Assembly (NCBI RefSeq): GCF_023845585.1 | Contig: NZ_JAMQHS010000002.1 | Span: 310,001-374,000 of the forward strand | From: Clostridium sp. CMCC3677 | Lineage (GTDB): Bacteria > Bacillota > Clostridia > Clostridiales > Clostridiaceae | Reading direction: 5' to 3' | Length of the DNA stretch: 64,000 nt | Shown: piece by piece, positions 17,812-27,519 of the stretch | Position numbering within the stretch: the first letter of the stretch is position 1 | How the letters are laid out: each line of letters starts with the position of its first letter | The notes under the pieces: generated by a model | The model's database searches: none | The model's input: the letters and a program-made list of their open reading frames with translations, nothing else | What the model was told of the DNA's origin: nothing | Made by a program: the position numbers and the translations under genes

Positions 17812-19313
17812 AATTTAAAACCACCCTGCGATTTTATTGTTTTATTTTCAAAAATTAAACTAAGTATATATATAAATATCAAATCAAATGTCATGTTATA
17901 CATAAATACATGTTTTGATAAATCTGCATCTCCAGCCCCTATTACAGAAATGATAATTTGTGATATTCCAACTAAAAATACATAAAAATACGTAATTTCT
18001 TTAAGCTGAATTTTTTTATTATTATTCTTTATAGCCCTTAAAAATCTATCTATAGATAAATACAAATAAATAGCTATTGTAGATACAGTAAATAGCATAT
18101 TCTTTGGTATAAATTTTTCTTTAAGTGTACTCCATGTTGCAAAGAAATATGATTTAGCTCCAAAATCTTTGTGCTCACTTTGTTCATAATTTCCAATTAC
18201 TTTTGGTCTGATTGAATATCCATTGTTGAAACTTATTTTTAATACCTTAATAAATGACTTAGGATGTGTTATATAATACTCTAAAATTTTTCCTAATGAG
18301 AATTTTTTATAATAGTCATCTATTAATTCTTCTTCATATGGATCTAATAATTTAATTTCTTCAAAAAAATCTGTTTCTTGCAACAAAGAATATTGTGTAC
18401 TTATATTAAAATCTTCTAATATACTATCTGGATAATCTTCATTCAATAAAATACCTCTGTTCATAGAATGATATATATTTATGTATTTAAAATCTCCTGT
18501 GATTGACTTATAAAATATCCCCGAACTTATTATAAATATTACTGCAAAAATCCATGTTAATACTTTAACTGATTTTTTATTTTCCATATAAATTCCTATT
18601 ATTATAAAGACAAATGATATAAGAATACCTACTGGTGCTAATTGTTGTTTAGCTCCGAAAAACAAAAATGAGCTTATTCCAAAAGCTGATAAGTTATACC
18701 ACATAAACTTATCAAATTCTATCATATAAATTAGTAAGCCTATACTCATTAAAAAGCAACATATATTAACACTTTCTCCATAAAAGGAATTATAATATGC
18801 TAAATATCCTGTATCACAAAATATTAAAATAGTTATTAAAGTTATTATTAATTTATATTTATTATTATTTATATTATTCACTAATGATTTTACTAATAAG
18901 TAAATACCTATAGATTCAATTATCAAAAACATAATAGACATAAATCTTATATCTAAAACATAGTCTTTTGTAAAAAGGCTATCTAAAACAATTGCACTCT
19001 TTATAAATATTGATTGAGTTGATATTAGAAGATTAGCATAATCATTATTATATTTATAAATTCCATAATCTTTTATAAAATATCCTAAAAATATTTCATT
19101 ATAATTTTTATTTAAATGATATGCACCACTTTTATTCATCACTCTGTAAAAATCTCCATTATCAGCCATTCCTATAATAGGCGGTATAAATAATGTTAAA
19201 ATTCCTATAATTAATACTAAGAAAAATGCGAGCAGTGAATAATTAATCTTATTTATTTTTAAAAGTTTATTATCCTTATACTTAGATGCATCTATCTTTC
19301 TTATATTATTCAC
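17808..19313 (-). CDS. Polytopic membrane protein, possible GT-C type glycan transferase (WsfD-like)
   Basis: 501 residues with roughly ten membrane segments. An acidic motif follows the first segment (GMADNGDFYRVM), and there is a YYNSFYGES loop after about residue 165; this resembles GT-C type hexose transferases such as WsfD. It is the first gene of the five-gene EPS operon and overlaps the GGDEF-like gene by 4 bases. The start is uncertain: GTG at 19313 lies inside an AAGGTGA sequence that could itself be the ribosome site. The function in polymer synthesis is inferred from position. Confidence 0.65.
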   Translation of the reverse strand: MNNIRKIDASKYKDNKLLKINKINYSLLAFFLVLIIGILTLFIPPIIGMADNGDFYRVMNKSGAYHLNKNYNEIFLGYFIKDYGIYKYNNDYANLLISTQSIFIKSAIVLDSLFTKDYVLDIRFMSIMFLIIESIGIYLLVKSLVNNINNNKYKLIITLITILIFCDTGYLAYYNSFYGESVNICCFLMSIGLLIYMIEFDKFMWYNLSAFGISSFLFFGAKQQLAPVGILISFVFIIIGIYMENKKSVKVLTWIFAVIFIISSGIFYKSITGDFKYINIYHSMNRGILLNEDYPDSILEDFNISTQYSLLQETDFFEEIKLLDPYEEELIDDYYKKFSLGKILEYYITHPKSFIKVLKISFNNGYSIRPKVIGNYEQSEHKDFGAKSYFFATWSTLKEKFIPKNMLFTVSTIAIYLYLSIDRFLRAIKNNNKKIQLKEITYFYVFLVGISQIIISVIGAGDADLSKHVFMYNMTFDLIFIYILSLIFENKTIKSQGGFKL

Positions 19314-19472
19314 CTTCTTTTAATATCTAATGTAGTCGTCACTATACTAAATTACTTTTACAGCATGATTATTAATTTGATATATAGTAATTGCATTATT
19401 TAAATATACAATTAAAGCATATATCTATATTTTGAAAGTTTAACAAGACTTTTATGTATTTATAGTAAAAAT

Positions 19473-19515
19473 AAAAGAAATAAGTCATCAAAATTAATTG
19501 CGACCTATTTCTTTT
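19473..19515 (-). terminator. Terminator between hypothetical gene and EPS operon
   Basis: Arms AAAAGAAATA (19473-19482) and TATTTCTTTT (19506-19515), extended by three more pairs after one mismatch, with A/T runs outside. It lies 24 bases past the stop codon at 19539 and upstream of the EPS operon. Confidence 0.65.
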
Positions 19516-19538
19516 AATTTTTATTCAATATTATAAAT

Positions 19539-20045
19539 TTATAAAGCTTCATTTACTACATTTTCTATATATTTAGAAAATAACTCCCTATTTGATATTA
19601 TTTCTTTTTCATTAGAAAGCTTTAACTTTCTAAATCCAAGTTCAATATTTCTTAAGAGCATCTCCATATTTCCACTATGGTTTTCTTGCAAATCATCAAA
19701 GTTATCTATCATATAATCTATTGTCTCTAACATATCCCTTACAGAATATTTTTCTGAATAAATTTTCCCTTTTAATTCTATAAAGTACTCTTCTTTAAAA
19801 TCGCTTAAATTTTCTAATAAATAATCTTTATTTTCCTTTTGCCATACTTCATAATCTTTAATGTACACATCTTCCTTTAGTATGCTTCTTGGTATACTAA
19901 TAAGTTTTTTAAATTCTGCTTGATTCATATCCCAAATAGTATTTCTAACTTCGCTAATTACCCATCTTATAGTAGATAAATCATAGTCACTTTTTGTAAA
20001 TTTATCTCCTATCTTATTAAACCTTTTTTTTGTTGATATATGCAT
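19539..20045 (-). CDS. Hypothetical protein, 168 residues
   Basis: No family is recognised. The protein is soluble, strongly charged and predicted mostly helical (KSDYDLSTIRWVISEVRNTI, YSVRDMLETIDYMIDNFDDL), with no signal or membrane segment. The ATG follows GAGGTGGT at good spacing and the gene has its own terminator, so it is likely a real single-gene unit. Confidence 0.6.
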   Translation of the reverse strand: MHISTKKRFNKIGDKFTKSDYDLSTIRWVISEVRNTIWDMNQAEFKKLISIPRSILKEDVYIKDYEVWQKENKDYLLENLSDFKEEYFIELKGKIYSEKYSVRDMLETIDYMIDNFDDLQENHSGNMEMLLRNIELGFRKLKLSNEKEIISNRELFSKYIENVVNEAL

Positions 20046-20127
20046 AATACCACCTCATAATTTTATTGATTCATTATTTATGATATTCATAAATACTTAC
20101 ATATGATAATAAATTTAATGCTATAAC

Positions 20128-20304
20128 TTACTTGAAAATAGAACAACCCATTATTTTTTCAAATATTAATGTAATTATAAGTAAAATTTTATATAAAAAA
20201 TATTTAGGCATTTTATGTTCTTCTTGATTTAACATATAGATTATATCTAATATTAAAGAGAAAAAAATAATTATTAGCAAAGATAGATATATAATTTTAT
20301 TCAT
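20128..20304 (-). CDS. Small putative membrane protein, 58 residues
   Basis: From ATG at 20304, preceded by AGGA at 9 bases. The open frame continues upstream to 20418, but that extension has no ribosome site. Two hydrophobic stretches (YLSLLIIIFFSLILDIIYML and FLYKILLIITLIFEK) suggest a membrane protein. AT-rich sequence makes such frames arise easily, so it may not be a gene. Confidence 0.3.
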   Translation of the reverse strand: MNKIIYLSLLIIIFFSLILDIIYMLNQEEHKMPKYFLYKILLIITLIFEKIMGCSIFK

Positions 20305-20447
20305 TTTACTTTTCCTAAAATAATATTCTTTAATATAATATATGCAATTTTTCATTATAAAATAATTAAATTTACAAATAAAAAATAAAAAAGACATAAA
20401 AAAAGATTTATTTTTCATTTTTCATGCCTTTTATTAACTCATTTTAT

Positions 20448-20957
20448 TTAAATGTCTTGTACCAAAATTATTTTTTTATATTTATGTTGTACTAATTTAA
20501 ATATAGGTAATCCGACTAAAGTTACAACAACAAACTCTCCAATTGCTACTTCTCCTATAGATAATATAAGTGGAATTTGAAGCAAATAATTAAGCATCCA
20601 TCCTATAATTAAAGCGTTAAATATTGTTGGCCATAATGATGCTATAAATAATGCTTTTTTATTATTTTTAATATATTTCGCTGTGGATGATATGGCTGTA
20701 ACACTAATCAATGTAGCTAATGTTCCTAAAAATATATCTAACGTGCCATTAGGTCCAAGCATATTTGCTATAAAACATCCTAATGTAAGTCCCCCAATAT
20801 AAAATGGGTCTACAAAAGCTAATAATACCATTATTTCTGAAATCCTAAATTGAATATTTCCATAACTTATAGGTGCTAATATAAGTGTTAATACTGCATA
20901 AATAGCAGCTATAAGTGCTGTTCTAACTAATCGTTTTGTTGTTTTACTACTTTTCAT
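20448..20957 (-). CDS. queT: QueT-family queuosine precursor transporter
   Basis: 169 residues and five or so membrane segments. RTALIAAIYAVLTLILAPIS, IQFRISEIMVLLAF and LGCFIANMLGPNGTLDIFLG are typical of QueT, the substrate-binding S component of an energy-coupling-factor transporter for queuosine precursors. The shared ECF ATPases and T component are not in the window. The start has a strong AGGAGG site. I looked for a preQ1 riboswitch in the leader and did not find a convincing one. Confidence 0.88.
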   Translation of the reverse strand: MKSSKTTKRLVRTALIAAIYAVLTLILAPISYGNIQFRISEIMVLLAFVDPFYIGGLTLGCFIANMLGPNGTLDIFLGTLATLISVTAISSTAKYIKNNKKALFIASLWPTIFNALIIGWMLNYLLQIPLILSIGEVAIGEFVVVTLVGLPIFKLVQHKYKKIILVQDI

Positions 20958-21459
20958 TAAATATCCTCCTAAAAAATTAGTTTAACAACCTCCTAAACTT
21001 TCCACTAAGTCTTAATCTATATTGTAGTATAAACACTTCATTAAAACCTATGCGAAATTTAAACAAAACGAGTAACCGTAAGTATAATTAAATCCAGAAC
21101 AAAATCGCTAAAGCGACTATGAAGCCGTTGATTCATATAAGCATACACCTTCATAACCATACATTCATATAAATCTAGTAGGCGAATATATTCTCTTTTT
21201 ATTCTTTGTTTTTCTATCTTTATTAGCAAGCTAAATTATAAATGGTACTTAAATTTAATGCTTTTATAATTGTATAAAGAATAAAAAAATCGTAGGATAT
21301 TAAATCCTACGATAAAAATTCAATAATCTAATAAACCTTTATAAATATATAAAAGTTTATTATTACTAAAAGTTAACCGTAGTTTTATTTAAAGTCAGGA
21401 GGCTTTCGAACTGACTATATTAAATTATAACAAAATTTTAGAATTATTACAATGTGAAA
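20958..21459. other. 500-base intergenic region with terminator and degenerate direct repeat
   Basis: No gene is seen. A terminator hairpin lies at 21289-21313. Two similar blocks of about 48 bases, 21072-21120 and 21372-21418, share TAACCGTA near one end and GACTAT at the other, 300 bases apart. The region nearest 20957 is the queT leader. Confidence 0.5.
21289..21313 (-). terminator. Terminator downstream of galE
   Basis: ATCGTAGGAT (21289-21298) and its exact complement (21304-21313) enclose a 5-base loop, followed on the minus strand by a run of seven U. It is about 150 bases after the galE stop codon. Confidence 0.8.
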
Positions 21460-22449
21460 TTATTTGTTATATCCACTCTTATTATTTGTATGCCATACCC
21501 AAGCATCTTCTATAATCTTAGTTATATTAGTTCTACTTGGATTCCATCCTAATATTTCTCTTGCTTTATCTGAAGAAGCAACTAACTTACTTGGATCTCC
21601 TGCTCTTCTTGCTCCTATTTGTGCTGGAATAGGGTGTTTTGTAACTTTTCTTGCAGATTCAATTATTTCCTTAACAGAAAATCCTTGACTACTTCCAAGA
21701 TTAAATATGTTACTGTCTCCTCCATTTAATAAATATTTCATTGCTAAAATATGTGCTTCTATTAAATCTTCAACATGAATATAATCTCTTACACAAGTAC
21801 CATCTTCAGTATCATAATCTTCACCATATATTGTTATAAACTCTCTTTTTCCAAGAGCTACTTGAAGTACTATTGGAATCAGATGTGTTTCTGGATTATG
21901 ATCTTCTCCAATAACGCCACCTTCTCTTGCTCCAGCAACATTAAAATAACGAAGTGATACATATTTTATTCCATAAGCCTTATCACACCATTTCATTATT
22001 TTTTCCATGGTAAGTTTTGTTTCACCATATGGATTTGTAGGACAAGTTTCCATTTCTTCCGTTATTGGAATTTGCTTTGGTTCACCATAAGTAGCTGCTG
22101 TTGAAGAAAATACTATGTTCTTAACATTGAATTCATTCATAACTTCTAGTAAAACTTGTGTTCCTTGAACATTATTGTTGAAGTATTTAAGAGGATTCAC
22201 CATAGATTCCCCTACCAAAGAATTTGCTGCAAAATGAATTACTGCTTCAAAAGATTCTTTTTCAAAAACCCCTCTTAAAAATTCCTTGTCCCTTATATCA
22301 CCTTTATAAAATTTAGCTTTTTTATTCATTGCATCTTCATGTCCAGTTAGTAAATTATCTACAACTACAACATCATAATCACTATCTATTAATTGGCTTA
22401 CTGCATGAGAACCAATATATCCTGCTCCACCTAAAACTAAAATACTCAT
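21460..22449 (-). CDS. galE: UDP-glucose 4-epimerase
   Basis: 329 residues from the ATG at 22449, which has TGAGGT in front; a GTG four codons earlier lies within the ribosome site. This is a short-chain dehydrogenase fold: [14 protein letters not shown] nucleotide loop, [11 protein letters not shown], and a YGETK catalytic Tyr-Lys pair. It interconverts UDP-glucose and UDP-galactose in the cytoplasm. It could feed the EPS operon a few kilobases away, but it is transcribed separately. Confidence 0.95.
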   Translation of the reverse strand: MSILVLGGAGYIGSHAVSQLIDSDYDVVVVDNLLTGHEDAMNKKAKFYKGDIRDKEFLRGVFEKESFEAVIHFAANSLVGESMVNPLKYFNNNVQGTQVLLEVMNEFNVKNIVFSSTAATYGEPKQIPITEEMETCPTNPYGETKLTMEKIMKWCDKAYGIKYVSLRYFNVAGAREGGVIGEDHNPETHLIPIVLQVALGKREFITIYGEDYDTEDGTCVRDYIHVEDLIEAHILAMKYLLNGGDSNIFNLGSSQGFSVKEIIESARKVTKHPIPAQIGARRAGDPSKLVASSDKAREILGWNPSRTNITKIIEDAWVWHTNNKSGYNK

Positions 22450-22648
22450 TTTCAACCTCACTCCTATAAATTGCCAAATACTAATTTAACTATGTTTTAT
22501 CAAAATATTGATATATTTAAAACAAAACCTTTTATGTAAATTATACATTGCTACTTAATTTATATATAATATGTTAATCTACAATTTATATTATATTCCT
22601 TTTTAATTACAAAATCATCACATAAAACATAAGATTTTATTAAGTATT

Positions 22649-23326
22649 TTATAACTTTTCAACTTCTTCTTGAATTTTTTGCATTTTTAAATCTGTAGCT
22701 GAAATTATATCAGCACATTCTTTTAAGTCTGCTCTTATGTGTTTTGGAGTATCTTCTCCTTTTTTATAATAAAGTTTATGTTCTAAGCTTGCCCAAAAAT
22801 CCATGGCAATAGTTCTTATTTGGACTTCAACCTTTACATTTTCTATATGATCTGAAAAATAAATTGGAACTTCTAATACCATATGTAAACTTCTGTATCC
22901 ATTTTCCTTAGGATTTTTTATATAATCTTTTTCTTCTACTAGTCTTATATCATTTTGACTTCTTAACATGTTAGCAATTTCATATATGTCGCTTACAAAG
23001 GAACATACAACCCTTACTCCAGCTATGTCATTTAAATTTTCTCTTGCCGATTTAATACTCACATCAAATCCTCTACGCTTAAGCTTTTCTAATATGCTTC
23101 TAGGTGATTTAACTCTAGATTTCATATATTCTATAGGATTTCTTTTTCTTCTTATTTTAAATTCAAAATCTAAAATATCTAATTTAGTTTTAATTTCTTT
23201 TATAGCAGAACTATATATCATTAAAATTTCTTGAACTTCATCTAATTTTTCTTCTACATTTTCACTTGATATAGTTAAATTTCCACAATCAAAAAATATT
23301 TTATCATTCTCTCTTAAGCTGTTCAT
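22649..23326 (-). CDS. relQ: Small alarmone synthetase, RelQ type
   Basis: 225 residues, the size of single-domain (p)ppGpp synthetases without hydrolase. Motifs: IEYMKSRVKSPRSILEKLKR (substrate-binding basic region), DIAGVRVVCSFVSDIYEIA, NPKENGYRSLHMVLEVPI and VEVQIRTIAMDFWASLEHKL. It transfers pyrophosphate from ATP to GDP/GTP and usually forms a tetramer. It is divergently oriented from the hydrogenase gene. Confidence 0.92.
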   Translation of the reverse strand: MNSLRENDKIFFDCGNLTISSENVEEKLDEVQEILMIYSSAIKEIKTKLDILDFEFKIRRKRNPIEYMKSRVKSPRSILEKLKRRGFDVSIKSARENLNDIAGVRVVCSFVSDIYEIANMLRSQNDIRLVEEKDYIKNPKENGYRSLHMVLEVPIYFSDHIENVKVEVQIRTIAMDFWASLEHKLYYKKGEDTPKHIRADLKECADIISATDLKMQKIQEEVEKL

Positions 23327-23532
23327 GATTATGTCATCCCCCTTTAGTATACTAAATAAACCTCTACAATAAATATGTTAACATATTCATTGTAAAAATC
23401 AATCTTTTAAAATTATTATAACTTTTAAGTAATTAAATTTACATATAATTTAATAAAATAAAGTATATTAATACATACTAATATTATAATTAAAAATTTA
23501 ATTTTATTCATTAACTTGGAGGTTATATATTT

Positions 23533-24882
23533 ATGAATAATAAATACTTAGATTTATTTGATACATTAGTTAAATCCTATTATAATGGCAATTTTGATGA
23601 AACTCTTAATCGCATTATGGTATGTCATGAAGTATCTCCACAAGAAACTTTTGAAATAATAACATCTTTATGTGGAGTAAAGCTTAAATTTGATAATAAT
23701 TATGTATACAATATAAAAAAAGCAATTACAGAATACACTGTTAATAAAAGAATTGTTGAAAAACTTGAATGTTGTGGTGCAAATTGTACACCTAATAAAG
23801 AAAAAAAATATACTTGTGAATTAGCATGTCCTTTTAATGCTATATATTATGATAGTGAAAAAAAATCTACTGCTATAAACAAAGATATGTGTATTAATTG
23901 TGGCATTTGTGTTGATTCATGCAAAAACGGAAGGATTCTAGATAAAGTTGAATTTTTACCTATAATGAATTTAATAAAAGAAAATAAAACTGTTATTGCT
24001 GCTGTAGCTCCTGCTATCATCGGACAATTTGGAGAAGATGTAACAATGGATCAATTAAGAGAAGCTTTCATCAAAGCAGGCTTTACTGATATGGTTGAAG
24101 TTGCATTTGCTGCTGATATATTAACAATAAAAGAAGCTGTTGAATTTAACAAACATGTTAATACACCAGATGATTTAATGATAACTTCTTGTTGCTGTCC
24201 AATGTGGGTTGGAATGTTAAAGAAAGTTTATAAAGAGCTTGTTCCTGATTTATCACCATCAGTTTCTCCTATGATAGCAACTGGAAGAATACTGAAAAAA
24301 TTAAATAAAGACACAAAGGTTGTATTCATTGGCCCCTGTATCGCCAAAAAAGCTGAAGCAAAAGAAAAAGATTTAGCTGGTTCTATTGACTTTGTATTAA
24401 CATTTCAAGAAGTAGATCAAATTTTTAGAGCTTTAGAGATAAATCCTATAGATTTAAAAGGTATTCCATCTGTTGAATATGCATCAAAAGCTGGTCGTTT
24501 GTATGCAAGGACTGGCGGTGTTTCAATTGCTGTTTCTGAAACTATAGAGGAGCTTTATCCTGAAAAATTTAAGCATTTTAAAAGTATTAAGGTTGATGGA
24601 ATTAAAGATTGTAAGGCCATTCTTGATAAAGCTTTAAAAAATGAAGTAGATGCCAATTTTATAGAAGGTATGGGGTGTCCTGGTGGATGTGTTGGAGGAC
24701 CTAAAGCCATTGTTCCACCAACTAAATCTAAAGTTGCTGTTGATGAATTAGCTTATGATTCACCTATAAAAGTTCCTGTTCATAGTAAAATTTTAGATGA
24801 GGTATTATCAAAAATTGATATAAATTCATTAGAAGATTTTAAAGATCCTAAAAAAATAGAAATATTAGAACGTGATTTTTAA
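23533..24882 (+). CDS. Monomeric [FeFe] hydrogenase (group B-like)
   Basis: 449 residues. N-terminal cysteines at 80/81, 85, 95, 99 and 120, 123, 126, 130 bind two [4Fe-4S] clusters. The H-cluster domain has L1 TSCCCPMW (218-225), L2 GPCIAKKAE (267-275) and L3 EGMGCPGGCVGG (378-389). L1 differs from the classic FTSCCPGW in having Cys where Ser precedes the proton-shuttle Cys, and L2 has Gly instead of Met before PC; both are seen in group B enzymes such as the pasteurianum CpIII type. It evolves H2 from reduced ferredoxin or has a regulatory role. The start has a TTGGAGG ribosome site. It is one of few plus-strand genes and stands alone. Confidence 0.92.
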   Translation: MNNKYLDLFDTLVKSYYNGNFDETLNRIMVCHEVSPQETFEIITSLCGVKLKFDNNYVYNIKKAITEYTVNKRIVEKLECCGANCTPNKEKKYTCELACPFNAIYYDSEKKSTAINKDMCINCGICVDSCKNGRILDKVEFLPIMNLIKENKTVIAAVAPAIIGQFGEDVTMDQLREAFIKAGFTDMVEVAFAADILTIKEAVEFNKHVNTPDDLMITSCCCPMWVGMLKKVYKELVPDLSPSVSPMIATGRILKKLNKDTKVVFIGPCIAKKAEAKEKDLAGSIDFVLTFQEVDQIFRALEINPIDLKGIPSVEYASKAGRLYARTGGVSIAVSETIEELYPEKFKHFKSIKVDGIKDCKAILDKALKNEVDANFIEGMGCPGGCVGGPKAIVPPTKSKVAVDELAYDSPIKVPVHSKILDEVLSKIDINSLEDFKDPKKIEILERDF

Positions 24883-24961
24883 ATTTTAATTTTTTTACTT
24901 ATTATTAAACAATGAATTTTAACTTTTTAATACCTAGAAAATTTAAAATACAATACATTTA

Positions 24962-25041
24962 AGGCTCTGTTTTAAATATGTGTTGATATATGCAATAGGT
25001 GAAGTGGCATGCAATATCAACACGCTACTAAAACAGAGCCT
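24962..25041. repeat. Fold-back repeat, copy A (short form)
   Basis: An 80-base imperfect hairpin. The ends AGGCTCTGTTTTA and TAAAACAGAGCCT are perfect complements, followed after a 6-base mismatch by TGTTGATAT/ATATCAACA. The core has GCAATAGGTGAAGTGGCA, shared with copies B and C. It lies 80 bases downstream of the hydrogenase stop. The rest of 24883-25234 shows a small inverted pair CAGGAT/ATCCTG (25145-25171) upstream of the next gene and nothing else. Confidence 0.8.
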
Positions 25042-25234
25042 AATTTAATAATTCTTTCTTAAATTAAACTTAATAAACATATTAAATAGTAGCTGGAAAA
25101 TATATTTAATGATACCATATAATTATAAGGTTGATGAGTAGGTTCAGGATCAAGCGAATATTTATATCCTGTTTCATACTATAGACTATAACTGTATTTT
25201 TAATTTTTTTATAATTTAATGGAGGGATATATTA

Positions 25235-27286
25235 ATGAAAAAGAATTATTTTTTTAGTATTTTACTACTCTTTTGTCTTCTTTTTAGTCTTCAATATCCA
25301 GCATTTGCAGATGAAAATTATAGTAAATCATTAGAAAATGCTATTACAAAAACAAAAAACATAATAACTATTCCCGATACTTATACTGATTTTACTCATT
25401 CTAGTAGAGAACAAAAAACAATTCTTGGACAAGTAAATTTATTTGAATTTAATTGGTCAGAAGTACAAGGAAAATACGGAAATATATCTATCTCTATAGA
25501 TGAAAATGGGAATATATATGATTTTTATAAGTACAGTAATGAAAATACTTCAAAGTCACTTGCATCTGTCACTAAGGATGAATCAAGACAAGCTTGTGAA
25601 GATTTTATAAAAAAAGCGCTTGTAAATCATTATAGCTCTTTAAAAGAAATAAATGTTTACAATGATCCAACAGATAGTTCCTATACATTTAAATATAAAT
25701 GTTATTTTAATAATATTCCATTAAACTTTTTATATGTAAACATTTCTGTAGATAAATATACTGGTGAAATAATTACTTTTAATACAAATAACTTAAATAC
25801 AAATTCTCTTTCTTATCCTTCTAATGATAATATAGTTGAAAAATCAAAAGCTAAGAAATCATATGTTGATAAAATTGGTTTAAAGCTAAATTATTATTCT
25901 TATTATGATTATAAAAATGATAAGCTAAATATTTTCCCAGCATACTGCATAAATAGTACTCATAATGTAGCTATAGATGCACATTCTGGAGAAAAGATTT
26001 CTATAAATAATGAAAATATATATTTAGGTAAAGATGGATATAAAAATACTAATGAAAGCTTAGATTCCTTAAAGAATTTAACAAAAGAAGAAGATGATGC
26101 AATAAAAAATGTCTCTGGACTTATAAACAAAGATACAGCTACCGATATAATTAAAAAATATAGTGATTTAGACTCTTTTGAAGGTAAAATTTCAAATTCT
26201 CATATAAACAAAGATTTAATATCAAATAATTATATTTGGACAATTAATTTTGAAAATGCTTCTGCAGAAGTGGATGCTAAGTCAAGTGAACTATTATCTT
26301 TTTATCATTATTCAAATATTGATGATAAAAACAATGTAATACCTATTGATGATGCTAAAAATATAGCAAATAAATTTCTAAATGAAGTTTCTCCTAATAA
26401 GTTTATAGAAACAAAATTAGAAGTCTTAGATACAAATATAAATGAAAATGATAGCTTTTATAACTTTAAATTTATCCGTCAAGCAAACGGAATTAACTTT
26501 GTAAACAACTATCTTATGGTTTCTATTAATAAATTTAGTGGAAAAGTTTGTGAATATAATAGCCAATGGTATGATAATGTTAACTTTCCAGATATAAAAT
26601 CAGCACTATCATCTGAAGCAATTTTTGATAAAATTAGTGATAAATTTGGATTAGAATATACAATGTCCAATGATAATAATATCTCTTTAATATATAACTT
26701 TATAGATTTAGATGAAAATTATCTTGTTAATCCTTTTAATGGGACAAGAATTAAATTTAATGGAGAAGTATATAAAGAAAATGAGCTTCCTAAATATTCT
26801 GATATAAATGGGCATTGGTGTGAAAAAATAGTTAAAGAATTATTAGAAAATGGTTATTATTTAAAAAGTGATAACTTTAATCCTGATAATAACATAACTC
26901 AAATTAATTTCTTGAAATACCTTTATTCTCAAATTTGGAACTTTAATAATTCTGATGATGATGATAAATTTTATGATATGCTTATAGAAAAAGGAATTTT
27001 AAAAACAGAAGAAAAATCACCTGATTCATTGCTTACAAATAAAGATATTAGTAAATTAATAGTTAGATATTTAGGATATGATAAAATTGCTAAAAATGCC
27101 TATATATTTAATAATCCTTTCAGTGATTCTATTGAAGATGACATTAAAGGTTATTCCTCAATTTGCCATTCATTAGGAATAATTACAGGTGATGAAAATA
27201 ATAATTTTAATCCAAACAACAATGTAACAAATGCTGAAGCTGCAAAAATAATATATAACCTATTAACTAAAGCAAATAATAAATAA
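25235..27286 (+). CDS. Secreted YcdB/PepSY-like protein with S-layer homology domains
   Basis: 683 residues. A signal peptide ends near AFA-DE (residue 25 or so). Residues about 30-500 contain four PepSY/YcdB-like repeats, each marked by a YTGEI- or FSGKV-type turn (VDKYTGEIITFN, INKFSGKVCEYN). Residues about 515-680 are S-layer homology modules: SDINGHWCEKIVKELLENGY, FNPDNNIT, FSDSIEDDIKGYSSI and FNPNNNVTNAEAAKIIYNLL. SLH modules attach proteins to cell-wall polymers, so it is probably surface-bound. PepSY-type domains often inhibit or chaperone proteases; its partner is unknown. It has a GGAGGG ribosome site. Confidence 0.88.
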   Translation: MKKNYFFSILLLFCLLFSLQYPAFADENYSKSLENAITKTKNIITIPDTYTDFTHSSREQKTILGQVNLFEFNWSEVQGKYGNISISIDENGNIYDFYKYSNENTSKSLASVTKDESRQACEDFIKKALVNHYSSLKEINVYNDPTDSSYTFKYKCYFNNIPLNFLYVNISVDKYTGEIITFNTNNLNTNSLSYPSNDNIVEKSKAKKSYVDKIGLKLNYYSYYDYKNDKLNIFPAYCINSTHNVAIDAHSGEKISINNENIYLGKDGYKNTNESLDSLKNLTKEEDDAIKNVSGLINKDTATDIIKKYSDLDSFEGKISNSHINKDLISNNYIWTINFENASAEVDAKSSELLSFYHYSNIDDKNNVIPIDDAKNIANKFLNEVSPNKFIETKLEVLDTNINENDSFYNFKFIRQANGINFVNNYLMVSINKFSGKVCEYNSQWYDNVNFPDIKSALSSEAIFDKISDKFGLEYTMSNDNNISLIYNFIDLDENYLVNPFNGTRIKFNGEVYKENELPKYSDINGHWCEKIVKELLENGYYLKSDNFNPDNNITQINFLKYLYSQIWNFNNSDDDDKFYDMLIEKGILKTEEKSPDSLLTNKDISKLIVRYLGYDKIAKNAYIFNNPFSDSIEDDIKGYSSICHSLGIITGDENNNFNPNNNVTNAEAAKIIYNLLTKANNK

Positions 27287-27297
27287 GACATATAAAT

Positions 27298-27519
27298 AAG
27301 ACTGTGTTTTAACTATGTTTGATATATGCAATAGGTAAAGTGACATTGCAATTGGATTTTGAGAATTCTTAATGAGTATTGTCATATTTACTGCTTGTCC
27401 TAATTTTATATTGGGAACAAGCTAAAATGGGACTATACTCATTTTAGCATTCCTAAGTTCAATTACTCCGTCCACTTTACTTATGCATATATCAAACATT
27501 TTACTAAAACACAGTCTTA
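27298..27519. repeat. Fold-back repeat, copy B (long form)
   Basis: About 222 bases that form one long imperfect palindrome. The outer arms AAGACTGTGTTTTA and TAAAACACAGTCTT match perfectly, then TGTTTGATATATGCA and its complement, then an inner arm that continues to a CTTGTCC...GGAACAAG centre. The left arm shares the ATAGGTAAAGTG core with copies A and C. It begins 12 bases after the SLH gene stop, and its right arm supplies the last codons and stop of ogt. Confidence 0.85.

Noticed and set aside
20958-21020. preQ1 riboswitch before queT
   Set aside because: The GAGGTT / CCCTC pairing and the A-rich AAAAACTAA tail of preQ1-I are absent; only a 5-bp GTTTA/TAAAC hairpin and the ribosome site are seen.
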